This document shows positions 25,821 through 35,800 of a DNA stretch of 64,000 nucleotides, in pieces; position 1 is the first letter of the stretch; every line of letters begins with the position of its first letter. Under the pieces are notes generated by a model that worked only from the letters and a program-made list of their open reading frames with translations, made no database searches and was not told where the DNA came from. Both the position numbers and the translations under genes were made by a program. The DNA is from Atherix ibis (Eukaryota; Arthropoda; Insecta; Diptera; Athericidae), in the NCBI GenBank assembly GCA_958298945.1, contig OY282608.1, positions 63,588,951 to 63,652,950 on the forward strand. The letters run 5' to 3'.

Positions 25821-27781
25821 TTTGTTGGTTTGTTGGTTTGTTGGTTTATTTGTTTGTTGGTTTGTTGGCTTGTTGGTTTGTTGGTTTGTTGGTTTGTTGG
25901 CTTGTTGGTTTGTTGGTTTGTTGGCTTGTTGGCTTGTTGGCTTGTTGGTTTGTTGGTTTGTTGGTTTATTGGTTTGTTGGTTTTTTGGTTTGTTGGTTTG
26001 TACGTTTGTTGGCTTGTTGGTTTGTAGGTTTGTTTGCTTGTTGGTTTGTTGGTTTGTTGGTTTGTTGGCTTGTTGGCTTGTTGGTTTGTTGGTTTGTTAG
26101 CTTGTTGGTTACTTAGTTTGTTGGTTTGTTGGTTTGTTGGCTTGTTGGTTTGTTGGTTTGCTGACTTTTTGGTTTGTTGGTTTGTTGGTTTGTTGGCTTG
26201 TTGGCTTGTTGGTTTGTTGGTTTGTTGGCTTTTTGGTTTGTTGGTTTGTTGGCTTGTTGGCTTGTTGCTTTGTTCGTTTGATGGTTTGTTGTTTTGTTGG
26301 TTTTTTGGTTTGTTGGATTTTTGATTTGTTGCTTTGTTGGTTTGTTGGTTTGTTGGCTTGTTGGCTTGTTGGTTTGTTGGCTTGTTGGTTTGTTAGTTTG
26401 TTGGCTTTTTGGTTACTTGGTTTGTTTTTTTGTTGGCTTGTTGGCTTGTTGGTTTGTTGCTTTGTTCGTTTGATGGTTTGTTGGTTTGTTGGTTACTTGG
26501 TTTGTTGATTTGTTGGTTTGTTGGCTTGTTGGTTTGTTGGCTTGTCTGTTTGTTGGTTTGTTGGTTTGTTGGCTTGTTGGCTTGTTGGTTTGTTGGTTTG
26601 TTGGTTTGTTGGTTTGTTGGTTTGTTAGTTTTTTGGTTTGTTGGTTTATTTGTTTGTTGGTTTGTTGGTTTGTTGGTTTGTTGGTTTGTTGGTTTGTTGG
26701 TTTGTTGGCTTGTTGGTTTGTTGGTTTGTTGGCTTGTTGGTTTGTTGGTTTGTTGGTTTGTTGGCTTGTTGGCTTGTTGCTTTGTTCGTTTGATGGTTTG
26801 TTGGTTTGTTGGTTTGTTGGTTTGTTGGTTTGTTAGTTTGTTGGTTTGTTGGTTTGTTGGTTTGTTGGTTTGTTGATTTGTTGGTTTGTTGGTTTGTTGT
26901 CTTGTTGGTTTGTTGGTTTGGTTGGCTTGTTGGTTTTTTGTTTGTTGGCTTGTTGGCTTGTTGGTTTGTTGGCTTGTTGGTTTGTTGGTTTGTTGGCTTG
27001 TTGGTTACTTAGTTTGTTGGCTTGTTGGTTTGTTGGCTTGTCTGTTTGTTGGTTTGTTGGTTTATTGGCTTGTTGGCTTGTTGGTTTGTTGGTTTGTTGG
27101 TTTGTTGGTTTGTTGGTTTGTTAGTTTTTTGGTTTGTTGGTTTATTTGTTTGTTGGTTTGTTGGCTTGTTGGTTTGTTGGTTTGTTGGTTTGTTGGTTTG
27201 TTGGCTTGTTGGTTTGTTGGTTTGTTGGCTTGTTGGTTTGTTGGTTTGTTGGTTTGTTGGCTTGTTGGCTTGTTGCTTTGTTTGTTTGATGGTTTGTTGG
27301 TTTGTTGGTTTGTTGGTTTGTTGGTTTGTTAGTTTGTTGGTTTGTTGGTTTGTTGGTATGTTGGTTTGTTGATTTGTTGGTTTGTTGGTTTGTTGTCTTG
27401 TTGGTTTGTTGGTTTGGTTGGCTTGTTGGTTTGTTGGTTTGTTGGCTTGTTGGCTTGTTGGTTTGTTGGCTTGTTGGTTTGTTGGTTTGTTGGCTTGTTG
27501 GTTACTTAGTTTGTTGGTTTGTTGGCATGTTGGTTTGTTGGTTTGTTGGTTTGTTGGCTTGTTGGTTTGTTGGTTTGTTGGCTTGTTGGCTTGTTGGCTT
27601 GTTGGTTTGTAGGTTTGTTGGTTTGTTGGCTTGTTGGTTTGTTGGTTTGTTGGTTTCTTGGCTTCTTGGCTTGTTGGTTTGTTGGTTTGTTGGTTTGTTG
27701 GTTTGTTGGTTTGTTGGTTTGTTGGCTTGTTGGTTTGTTGGTTTGTTGGTTTGTTGGCTTGTTGGTTTGTTGGTTTGTTGG

Positions 27782-28790
27782 TTTATTTGTTTGTTGGTTT
27801 GTTGGCTTGTTGGTTTGTTGGTTTGTTAATTTTTTTGGTTTGTTGGTTTGTTGGTTTGTTGGCTTGTTGGTTTGTTGGTTTGTTGGCTTGTTAGTTTGTT
27901 GGTTTGTTGGCTTTTTGGCTTGTTGGTTTGTTGGTTTGTTGGCTTGTTGGTTACTTAGTTTGTTGGTTTGTTGGTTTGTTGGCTTGTTGGCTTGTTGATT
28001 TGTTGGTTGGTTGGCTTGTTGGTTTTTTGGTTTGTTGGCTTGTTGGTTTGTTGTTTTGTTCGTTTGATGGTTTGATGGTTTGTTGGTTTGTTGGCTTGTT
28101 AGTTTGTTAGTTTGGTGGTTTGTTGGTTTGTTGGTTTGTTGGTTTGTTGGTTTGTTGGTTTGTTTGTTTGTTGGTTTGTTGGTTTGTTGGTTTGTTAGTT
28201 TGTTGGTTTTTTGGTTTATTTGTTTGTTGGCTTGTTGGTTTGTTGGTTTGTTGGTTTGTTGGTTTGTTGGTTTGTTGGTTTGTTGGTTTGTTGGCTTGTT
28301 GGTTTGTTGGTTTGTTTGCTTGTTGGTTTGTTGGTTTGTGGGCTTGTTGGCTTGTTGGTTTGTTGGTTTGTTAGTTTGTTGGTTTATTTGTTTCTTGGTT
28401 TGTTGGCTTGTTCATTTGTTGGTTTGTTGGTTTGTTGGCTTGTTGGTTTGTTGGCTTGTTGGCTTGTTGCTTTGTTGGTTTGTTGGTTTGTTGGCTTGTT
28501 GGCTTGTTGGTTTGTTAGTTTGTTGGCTTTTTGGTTACTTGGTTTGTTGGTTTGTTGGTTTGTTGGCTTGTTGGTTTGTTGGTTTGTTGGTTTGTTGGTT
28601 TGTTGGCTTGTTGGCTTGTTGGTTTGTTGGTTTGTTGGTTTGTTGGTTTGTTATTTTATTCGTTTGTTGGTTTGTTGGTTAATTGGTTTGTTGGTTTGTT
28701 GGTTTGTTGGTTTGTTGGTATGTTGGTTTATTTTTTTGTTGGTTTGTTGGTTTGTTGGTTTGTTGGTTTGTTGGTTTATTTGTTTGTTGG
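27782..28790 (+). repeat. Dispersed third copy of the 1.03-kb higher-order unit
   Basis: The anchor TTAATTTTTTTGG at about 27826, the TTGGTTGGTTGGCTTG word near 28007 and GGTTAATTGG near 28677 occur in the same order as in the tandem pair at 23763-25820, about 2.96-2.99 kb after the second copy. It is more divergent, with several octamer substitutions and length changes. Confidence 0.7.
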
Positions 28791-31206
28791 TTTGTTGGTT
28801 TGTTGGCTTGTTGGTTTGTTGGTTTGTTGGTTTGTTGGCTTGTTGGTTTGTTGGTTTGTTGGCTTGTTGGCTTGTTGGTTTGTTGGTTTGTTGGTTTGTT
28901 GGTTTGTTGGTTTTTTGGTTTGTTGGTTTGTACGTTTGTTGGCTTGTTGGTTTGTTGGTTTGTTGGCTTGTTGGTTTGTGCGTTTGTTAGCTTGTTGGCT
29001 TGTTGGTTTGTTGGTTTGTTAGCTTTTTGGTTACTTAGTTTGTTGGTTTGTTGGTTTGTTGGTTTGTTGGTTTGTTGGCTTGTTGGCTTGTTGGTTTGTT
29101 AGTTTGTTGGTTTGTTGGTTTGTTGGTTTGTTGGTTTGTTGGTTTGTTGACTTGTTGGTTTGTTGGTTTGTTGGTTTGTTGGCTTGTTGGCTTGTTGGGT
29201 TGTTGGTTTGTTGGCTTGTTGGTTTGTTTGTTTGTTGGCTTGTTGGCTTGTTGCTTTGTTCGTTTGATGGTTTGTTGGTTTGTTGGTTACTTGGTTTGTT
29301 GATTTGTTGGTTTGTTGGCTTGTTGGTTTGTTGGCTTGTTGGTTTGTGGGCTTGTTGGTTTGTTAGTTTGTTGGCTTTTTGGTTACTTGGTTTGTTGTTT
29401 TGTTGGCTTGTTGGCTTGTTGGTTTGTTGCTTTGTTCGTTTGATAGTTTGTTGGTTTGTTGGTTACTTGGTTTGTTGATTTGTTGGTTTGTTGGCTTGTT
29501 GGTTTGTTGGCTTGTCTGTTTGTTGGTTTGTTGGTTTATTTGTTTGTTGGTTTGTTGGCTTGTTGGTTTGTTGGTTTGTTGGTTTGTTGGTTTGTTGGCT
29601 TGTTGGTTTGTTGGTTTGTTGGTTTGTTGGTTTGTTGGCTTGTTAGTTTGTTGGTTTGTTGGGTTGTTGGTTTGTTGGTTTGTTGGCTTGTTGGCTTGTT
29701 GCTTTGTTCATTTGATGGTTTGTTGGTTTGTTGGTTTGTTGGCTTGTTGGTTTGTTAGTTTGTTGGTTTGTTGGTTTGTTGGTTTGTTGGTTTGTTGGTT
29801 TGTTGGTTTGTTGGTTTGTTGGCTTGTTGGTTTGTTGGCTTGTTGGTTTGTTGGTTTGTTGGCTTGTTGGTTTGTTGGTTTGTTGGCTTGTTGGCTAGTT
29901 GGTTTGTAGTTTGTTGGCTAGTTGATTACATAGTTTGTTGGTTTGTTGGTTTGTTGGTTTGTTGGTTTGTTGGTTTGTTGGTTTTTGGTTTGTTGGCTTA
30001 TTTGTTTGTTGGTTTGTTGGCTTGTTGGTTTGTTGGTTTGTTGGTTTGTTGGCTTGTTGGTTTGTTGGTTTGTTGGCTTGTTGGCTTGTTGGTTTGTTGG
30101 CTTGTTGGCTTGTTGGTTTGTTGGCTTGTTGGTTTGTTGGCTTGTTGGCTTGTTGGTTTGTTGGTTTGTTGGCTTGTTGGCTTGTTGGTTTGTTGGTTTG
30201 TTGGTTTGTTGGTTTGTTGGTTTGTTGGTTTGTTGGCTTGTTGGTTTGTTGGTTTGTTGGCTTGTTGGCTTGTTGGTTTGTTGGTTTGTTGGTTTGTTGG
30301 TTTGTTGGCTTGTTGGTTTGTTGGTTTGTTGGTTTGTTGGTTTGTTGGTTTGTTGGTTTGTTGGGTTGTTGGCTTGTTGGCTTGTTGGCTTGTTGGTTTG
30401 TTGGTTTGTTAACTTGTTGGTTTGTTGTTTTGTTGGCTTGTTGGCTTGTTGCTTTGTTCGTTTGATGGTTTGTTGGTTTTTTGGTTTGTTGGTTTTTTGG
30501 TTTGTTGCTTTGTTGGTTTGTTGGTTTGTTGGCTTATTGGCTTGTTGGTTTGTTGGCTTGTTGGTTTGTTAGTTTGTTGGCTTTTTGGTTACTTGGTTTG
30601 TTGGTTTGTTGGCTTGTTGGCTTGTTGGTTTGTTGCTTTGTTCGATTGATGGTTTGTTGGTTTGTTGGTTTGTTGGTTTGTTGGCCTGTTGGTTTGTTGG
30701 TTTGTTGGTTTGTTAGTTTGTTGGCTTTTTGTTTACTTGGTTTGTTGGCTTGTTGGTTTGTTGGTTTGTTGGTTCGTTGCTTTGTTCGTTTGATGGTTTG
30801 TTGGTTTGTTGGTTACTTGGTTTGTTGGTTTGTTGGTTTGTTGGCTTGTTGGTTTGTTGGCTTGTTGGTTTGTTGGTTTGCTGGTTTGTTGGTTTGGTGG
30901 CTTGTTGGTTTGTTGGTTTGTTGGCTTCTTGGTTTGTTGGTTTGTTGGCTTCTTGGTTTGTTGGTTTGTTGGCTTGTTGGTTTGTTAGTTTGTTGGTTTG
31001 TTGGTTTTTTGGTTTGTTGGTTTGTTGGCTTGTTGGTTTGTTGGCTTGATGGTTTGTTGGTTTGTTGGTTTGTTGGCTTGTTGGCTTGTTGCTTTGTTGG
31101 TTTGGTGGTTTGTTGGCTTGTTGGCTTGTTGGTTTGTTAGTTTGTTGGCTTTTTGTTTACTTGGTTTGTTGGTTTGTTGGCTTGTTGGCTTGTTGGTTTG
31201 TTGGTT

Positions 31207-31376
31207 TGTAATGTGACATTAGAAGCAATGTCATCAAAAAAATGAGATGGCCATGAGAAGGGCAACATTGCTGCATGTGATAGCTGACGTTCATTATTAA
31301 AAAAAATTATATTAATAAAGCTAATAATTTTATACTTAAATAATATGTTATTTTATTTATTCGCTTGCATATTACA
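31207..31376 (+). repeat. 5' long terminal repeat
   Basis: This 170-bp LTR starts TGTAATGTGACATT and ends GCATATTACA. It is identical to 35801-35970 except T versus A at 31358/35952. It holds a TATATTAA-like stretch at 31308-31315 and an AATAAA at 31314-31319. Near the start are nested inverted repeats: TGACATT (31214-31220) with AATGTCA (31227-31233), and AGCAATGT (31224-31231) with ACATTGCT (31265-31272). At 170 bp it is short for the group, which often has LTRs of several hundred bases. By family logic it would drive transcription of the element; the start site and the U3/R/U5 borders cannot be fixed from sequence. Confidence 0.97.
31308..31315 (+). promoter_or_regulatory. Possible TATA-like element in the 5' LTR
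   Basis: TATATTAA lies in an A/T-rich part of the LTR and is the best TATA-like match. It overlaps the AATAAA signal and the surroundings are strongly A/T-rich, so a chance match is quite possible. The same sequence is in the 3' LTR at 35902-35909. Confidence 0.25.
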
Positions 31377-31388
31377 TGGTGTCAGAAG
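31377..31388 (+). other. Primer-binding site, probable tRNA-Leu
   Basis: TGGTGTCAGAAG begins immediately after the 5' LTR with no spacer. It is complementary to the 3' end of eukaryotic tRNA-Leu (acceptor side CTTCTGACA plus the added CCA). Minus-strand DNA synthesis would be primed here. The match stops after 12 bases, where GTAAAA follows. The tRNA assignment rests on recalled tRNA-Leu ends, not on a search. Confidence 0.72.
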
Positions 31389-31472
31389 GTAAAAAATAAA
31401 ATTCTCGCGAAGTTTCACGGATTTAATTAATTTATCGGATATTTTTGCCAATTTCATCGGAACACATTGAAA
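31389..31472 (+). other. Untranslated leader of the retrotransposon
   Basis: These 84 bases lie between the primer-binding site and the first ATG of gag and are A/T-rich. No ATG occurs here ahead of the gag start. The start at 31473 has A at -3 and G at +4, a good initiation context. Packaging signals would be expected in this region, but I recognise none. Confidence 0.6.
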
Positions 31473-33116
31473 ATGGGTGATACACGGAAAAATTTGCGAG
31501 AGCTGGATTGTTCAAATTTGTCATCGGATTGGAAAAATTGGAAACGAGATTTTCGCATCTACATGATAGCAAACGACAAAGAGACTAAGTCGGAAGTAAA
31601 GAAAATTTCAATTTTTCTATGGTTAATCGGAACAAAAGGTGCAAACAGTTACAACACGTTGTTTCCAAATGATGGTTCGCAAAATTCATTGCTGGGTACA
31701 GTCACAACACAACGAGTGGTACCAGCAGATGGCGATGTAGCAGAGCACACGGAAGATGTAACAACACAGCGTACATTGGACAATGTTTTGACGGCATTTG
31801 ATTATCATTGTCTGCCACAAAAGGATGTGACAATGGAATCGTACATATTTAATAACATGATGCAAAAGGAACGTCAACCGTTCAGTGAATTTTTAACTGA
31901 GCTTCGTGCTCAAATAGAACGTTGTGACTTCGAAATTGAAGGGAAATCGTACGAAGATCGAATGTTGCGTGATCGTATTATCACTGGGGTTTTCGACAAG
32001 AAACTGCAACTCAAGTTGCTAGATGGACGTGACGAAAAATTGGACCGAGTAATCGACATTTGCAAAACATTCGAATCGGCAAATGTTAACAAGGGAATTT
32101 TGGCATCAAAACAAACGATCTCAGCGCTGTCATTGGTGGAAAACAAAGAAATCGATTCAATTAACGCAATTAATGCAACCAATAGGCGTTTTTGCTTCAA
32201 CTGTGGTGGTGATTGGAAACCAGATCACAAAAGCAAGTGTCCAGCCAGGGATTTCACGTGCCAATGCGGAAAAAAGGGTCATTTTCGTCGGTTGTGTCGC
32301 AAAACAAACAAGACGAACAAGTCGGGCGCAACTACATCGGAATCGAATGCAAATGAAAAATCACGGATTGACAATGTTCACTGGAGTTCGCTATCAGGTA
32401 AAACGACTAAAAGACACCGGAAATTAACGACTAAGTTACTTAATGTTAAGAATCATATGTTTAGAATAAATTCATTGGGACGACAAAAGACACGTTGGAC
32501 TAAGGCATACCGAATAGGGAATAACCTAGTTAAATTCAAAATCGATACAGGAGCGGACGCCAACTGTGTTCCATTGAAAATTGTCAAGGAATTAAAATTA
32601 AAAATGAGCCATGAGCAAAATGACTTTCATATATTTGATTATAGTAATAATAAAGTTAACATTTTTGGTATTGTCGAAATTAAATTTATTGATTCGAAAT
32701 CTAATATGGAAAGATTAGCGGAATTTGTAGTCGTTGATAAAGCATTTGAACCGATACTCGGACTTGATACATGCATTGAGTTTGAACTGATTAAGCGATT
32801 GGATATTGACTCGATTGAATTCTTGGATAAACAGGAAAGATTTGTAAGTGAAAATAACGATGTATTCACTGGACTTAGAAAAATTCCTGGAAAAATTACC
32901 ATACACTTACAAGAAAATGCAAAGCCAGTCGTGCATTATCGTAAACATTTCCCGGACACAATAGTTAAAAAACTCAAGCCAAAACTTGATGAGATGGTTA
33001 AAAATGGAATCATTTCACCGGTGTCTTACCCAACAGACTGGGTTAACAATTTACAAGTGGTGGAAAAACCAAATGGTGATTTACGGATTTGCTTGGATCC
33101 AAAACCACTTAATTAG
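31473..33116 (+). pseudogene. gag-pol: gag-protease and N-terminal part of reverse transcriptase, ended by a premature TAG
   Basis: This is an open frame of 547 codons from the first ATG. An open TTG codon two codons upstream is not a credible start. Residues about 1-230 match the gag capsid-like region of K02A2.6-type elements (WKNWKRDF near the start, a Q/E-rich FTELRAQ helix, LRDRIITGV). Two zinc knuckles follow. The first is C241-X2-C244-X7-H252-X3-C256, the unusual CFNCGG...CPA type. The second is C263-X1-C265-X4-H270-X4-C275, one residue short of the usual CX2C. The protease has its catalytic DTGA at D358 (nt 32544) and ILGLD at 428-432. Reverse transcriptase begins near residue 480 and reaches the conserved RICLDP motif. 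The frame then stops at TAG 33114-33116, inside the fingers of RT. The same frame stays open immediately after, so this is a break in gag-pol and not a natural gag end. The gag part also contains VTTQR twice, about 20 residues apart, in a seemingly expanded loop. Confidence 0.92.
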
Positions 33117-35726
33117 TGCCTAAAGCGCGAACATTTTTTGATTCCAACCATCGATAATTTTACTTCGGAATTAGCTAACAAAAAATTATTCACGGTTTTG
33201 GATTGTTCAAATGGATTTTGGCAATTGGAATTGGACGAAAAGAGTTCAGAACTGACAACGTTCATGATACCCTTTGGTCGTTACAAATTCGAAAGACTTG
33301 CTTTTGGATTGAACGTTTCACCGGAAATTTTTCAAAGACGTATGATACAGATATTCGGTGACATACCTGGCGTCTTTGTTTACTTCGATGATATTGGAAT
33401 CCTAGCATCGAACGAAGAGGAACATGATAAAATTTTGGCAATTGTTCTTGAGCGTGCACGCGTGAATAATGTTAAATTTAACTTGGAAAAAATGCAATAT
33501 CGTAAATCGGAAGTAAAATTCATGGGTCATATCTTATTGGATGGTAAAATAAAACCGGTTGACAAGCACATTGAAGCGATTCTAAAGCTTAAAAAACCAA
33601 CCGATAAACATGGTGTAATGCGCTTGTTGGGTCTTTGCAAGTATTTGGCAAAGTTTATTCCAAACCTGTCCAAGCTGACAGCAGAACTAAGAAGATTAAC
33701 CGGAAAAGACATTCCTTTTGAATGGACGGAAAAACATGAGGCGGAACTTGAGAATTTAGTAAAAATCATTACATCGGACCCAATTTTAAAGGCATATGAC
33801 CCGGAAAAGCCAGTTGTTATTCAGACTGATGCATCGAAAGATGGATTTGGATCAGTTTTGATGCAAGATGGTTATCCGATTGCATTTGCTTCCCGAACTC
33901 TTAGCAAATGTGAACAGAGATGGGCGCAAATTGAAAAAGAACTTCTGGCTGTGGTTTTTGCATGTAAACGTTTCCATCATTTCATTTATGGGCGTGATTT
34001 CATTGTTGAGAGTGATCACAAGCCGCTGGAAACATTGAATTTACGCGATATTGATGCTGTAACGCCAAGATTGCAGCGAATGTTCATGATGCTACTGAAA
34101 TATTCGAAAATGGACATTGTTTTCAAACCGGGAAAAAGCATGTTGGTAGCCGATTGTCTCTCTCGTGCTCAGTTGGCCACGATCTCGGAGGAAACGGAAT
34201 TGAGTGGAGTCATTCACACAGTAACCCGATCTGCTTGTGTGTCAAAGGATAATTACGATTATTACAAACAGATACTGGAATCGGATGAAAACCTTAAACG
34301 CGTGTGTGAATACGTAAGAAATGGTTGGCCTGAGTATCGAACTCTGAATGATTTTTGTCGGGAATTTCACAAACTTAAATCGGAACTCCACTTTGAAAAC
34401 GGACTACTGTTCAGAAATCATAGACTGGTGATTCCAACGGGATTTCAAGGAAAAATGACAAAATGGTTGCATGCACCACATCTTGGAATCGAAAAAACAC
34501 TTGCAAGAGCCAGAATGTTATACTTTTGGCCTGGAATGAAAGCACAAATTAAAGACATGATTGTGTCATGTAATGTGTGTGAAAAATTTAAACGAAACAA
34601 TCAAAAGGAACCATTGGTTCAAGAAGTTAATCCAAAATATCCATATCACATTGCTTCTGTGGACTTGTTTGAATATGCGGGTCGTGATTTCATCTCAATT
34701 TTTGATGCATATTCAAATTTCTTAGTTGCGACTAAAGTAAATAACAAAACTTCTGGGCACATTATCGATATCTTTTGTTCTATTTTCAACATAATCGGAT
34801 ATCCATCGATAATAAAAAGTGATAACGTTCCGTTCAACTCAGCAGAGTTCGAAAAGTTTGCACGGAAATTTAATGTGCAATTCAAATATTCGAGTCCTCG
34901 ATATCCACAAAGCAATGGGCTGGCTGAGAAAGGAGTCGCCATTGCAAGGAACATTTTGAAGCGTTGTTATGAGACTAACAGCGTGGATCAGTTTCAATAC
35001 AGAATCATGGAATATAACACCACACCTGTCGCAAGCATTCAACTTACTCCATCGGAATTATTCTTCGGAAGATTGGTCAAAACAAAATTGCCAGTATCGG
35101 AACAATTACTGATCAGAAACAATATCAATGAAGAAATTATTCAAAAAAAAATTGACAAGAAAAAGGAAAAACAAAAGTATTACTATGATCGGAACGTAAA
35201 GTCGTTGCCGGCATTAAGCCTGAGCGATTTAGTAATTTTCAAAAAGAATGGAAAAGAATGGCATTACGGAACAATTGTTGGAATAGTTACCGACCGCTCG
35301 TATATTATTAAGGATTCATTCGACAATCATTTTAGACGTAATCGTAGGTTCATTGCCAAAACGAAGAATAAGGATTTTAGCGCTAGTTATCTAGTTTTTG
35401 AAGAAAATGTTAAGACAGGGTACTTGCACAATTTGCCAGAAATTCAAATCGCAAAGCCAGTTGATCTCGGTGAGTCAAATGTTGGCGATAATCAGAATGG
35501 CAAAACTCCTATGAATATTGTAATTGCGGATAAACCAGAGCTTCCAGTAGAGGTGGAAATTGACGATTATCATAATTCGTCTTCGGAATTTGAAACTGCT
35601 CGAATTGATGATTCAGATGCAAATATGGGCAGTGATGCAGAAGTCGTTCCAGAACCAGTGGTTCAGGACAGTTATAGAACGCGCAGTGGTCGTACTGTAA
35701 GACCACCGCAAAGATATGGCTGGTGA
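33117..35726 (+). pseudogene. pol: Remainder of pol: reverse transcriptase, RNase H, integrase (no start of its own)
   Basis: These 869 codons continue in the same frame as gag after the TAG. There is no ATG at the front; the first is well inside RT, so it would only be made by read-through. RT shows FTVLDCSNGFWQ (first catalytic Asp) and the YFDD box at 33381-33392. RNase H shows TDAS (Asp at 33828), EKELLAV (Glu at 33939) and SDHKPL (Asp at 34014). Integrase has an HAPH...CNVC zinc site (34470-34481 and 34569-34580). Its catalytic triad is D (34662), D (34821) and E (34926). The D-to-E spacing is 34 residues, one less than the usual DX35E; the short spot appears to be the NVPF stretch, where relatives have NGPQF. 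A GPY/F-like C-terminal module follows (about 35200-35360, ending RRNRRF), then an acidic tail ending TRSGRTVRPPQRY. The frame ends at TGA 35724-35726. The absence of other stops suggests recent inactivation. Confidence 0.92.
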
Positions 35727-35787
35727 AAATTGTAAAAGTTATTAGGAGTAGCCTAGTCCAAATTATTATTGTTACTAATTTAGACTT
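35727..35787 (+). other. 3' untranslated segment between pol and the purine tract
   Basis: This is 61 bp of A/T-rich sequence with no open frame of note. There is no room for an env gene, so the element belongs with non-enveloped gypsy-type retrotransposons. Confidence 0.7.
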
Positions 35788-35800
35788 AAAGAAAAAAGCG
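35788..35800 (+). other. Polypurine tract
   Basis: AAAGAAAAAAG followed by CG lies directly before the 3' LTR, where the RNase H-resistant primer for plus-strand DNA is expected. Position and purine content support the call. The CG between the tract and the LTR is a minor deviation from tracts that abut the LTR. Confidence 0.8.

Larger units (their letters stand above)
1..31206 (+). repeat. Left arm of an 8-bp satellite array, (TTGGTTTG)n
   Basis: The whole stretch is made of degenerate TTGGTTTG octamers in one orientation, roughly 3,900 unit positions. The + strand is almost only T and G. C occurs mainly at one fixed place (TTGGCTTG), and A in a few words such as TTAGTTTG, TTTGATGG and GGTTACTT. 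No coding gene, RNA gene or promoter is supported. All long open frames translate to an 8-residue periodic peptide, a consequence of the unit length being coprime to three and lacking stops. The array is already present at base 1, so its true left edge is outside the window. Simple satellites of this kind are typical of centromeric, pericentromeric or other heterochromatin; that placement is inference. Higher-order duplications inside it are listed separately. Confidence 0.97.

Noticed and set aside
1..31206. Possible CRISPR-like or other spaced-repeat system
   Set aside because: There are no unique spacers, no conserved repeat of 20-40 bp with constant spacing and no associated genes. The organism is eukaryotic.
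11..31216. Many + strand open frames encoding hydrophobic peptides of the LLVCWFVG type, up to about 360 residues
   Set aside because: They are direct translations of the octamer satellite. All three frames give the same peptide, start codons are mostly variant TTG, and stops are set by chance A-containing variants. There is no gene structure.
31686..31877. Short minus-strand open frames inside the retrotransposon (also 31910-32200, 32639-32902, 33527-33769, 34646-34954 and 35509-35862)
   Set aside because: They are shadows of the gag-pol frame on the other strand, with no recognisable domains.
32083..32427. A + strand 114-codon frame overlapping the gag zinc-knuckle region
   Set aside because: It is an out-of-frame shadow of gag with no family similarity that I recognise.
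33138..35726. Treating the second pol frame as a separate gene starting at 33138
   Set aside because: The codon there is TTG, the frame is continuous with gag apart from one TAG, and the RT domain would be cut in two.
35727..35800. An env-like third gene, as in insect errantiviruses
   Set aside because: Only 61 bases lie between the pol stop and the purine tract.
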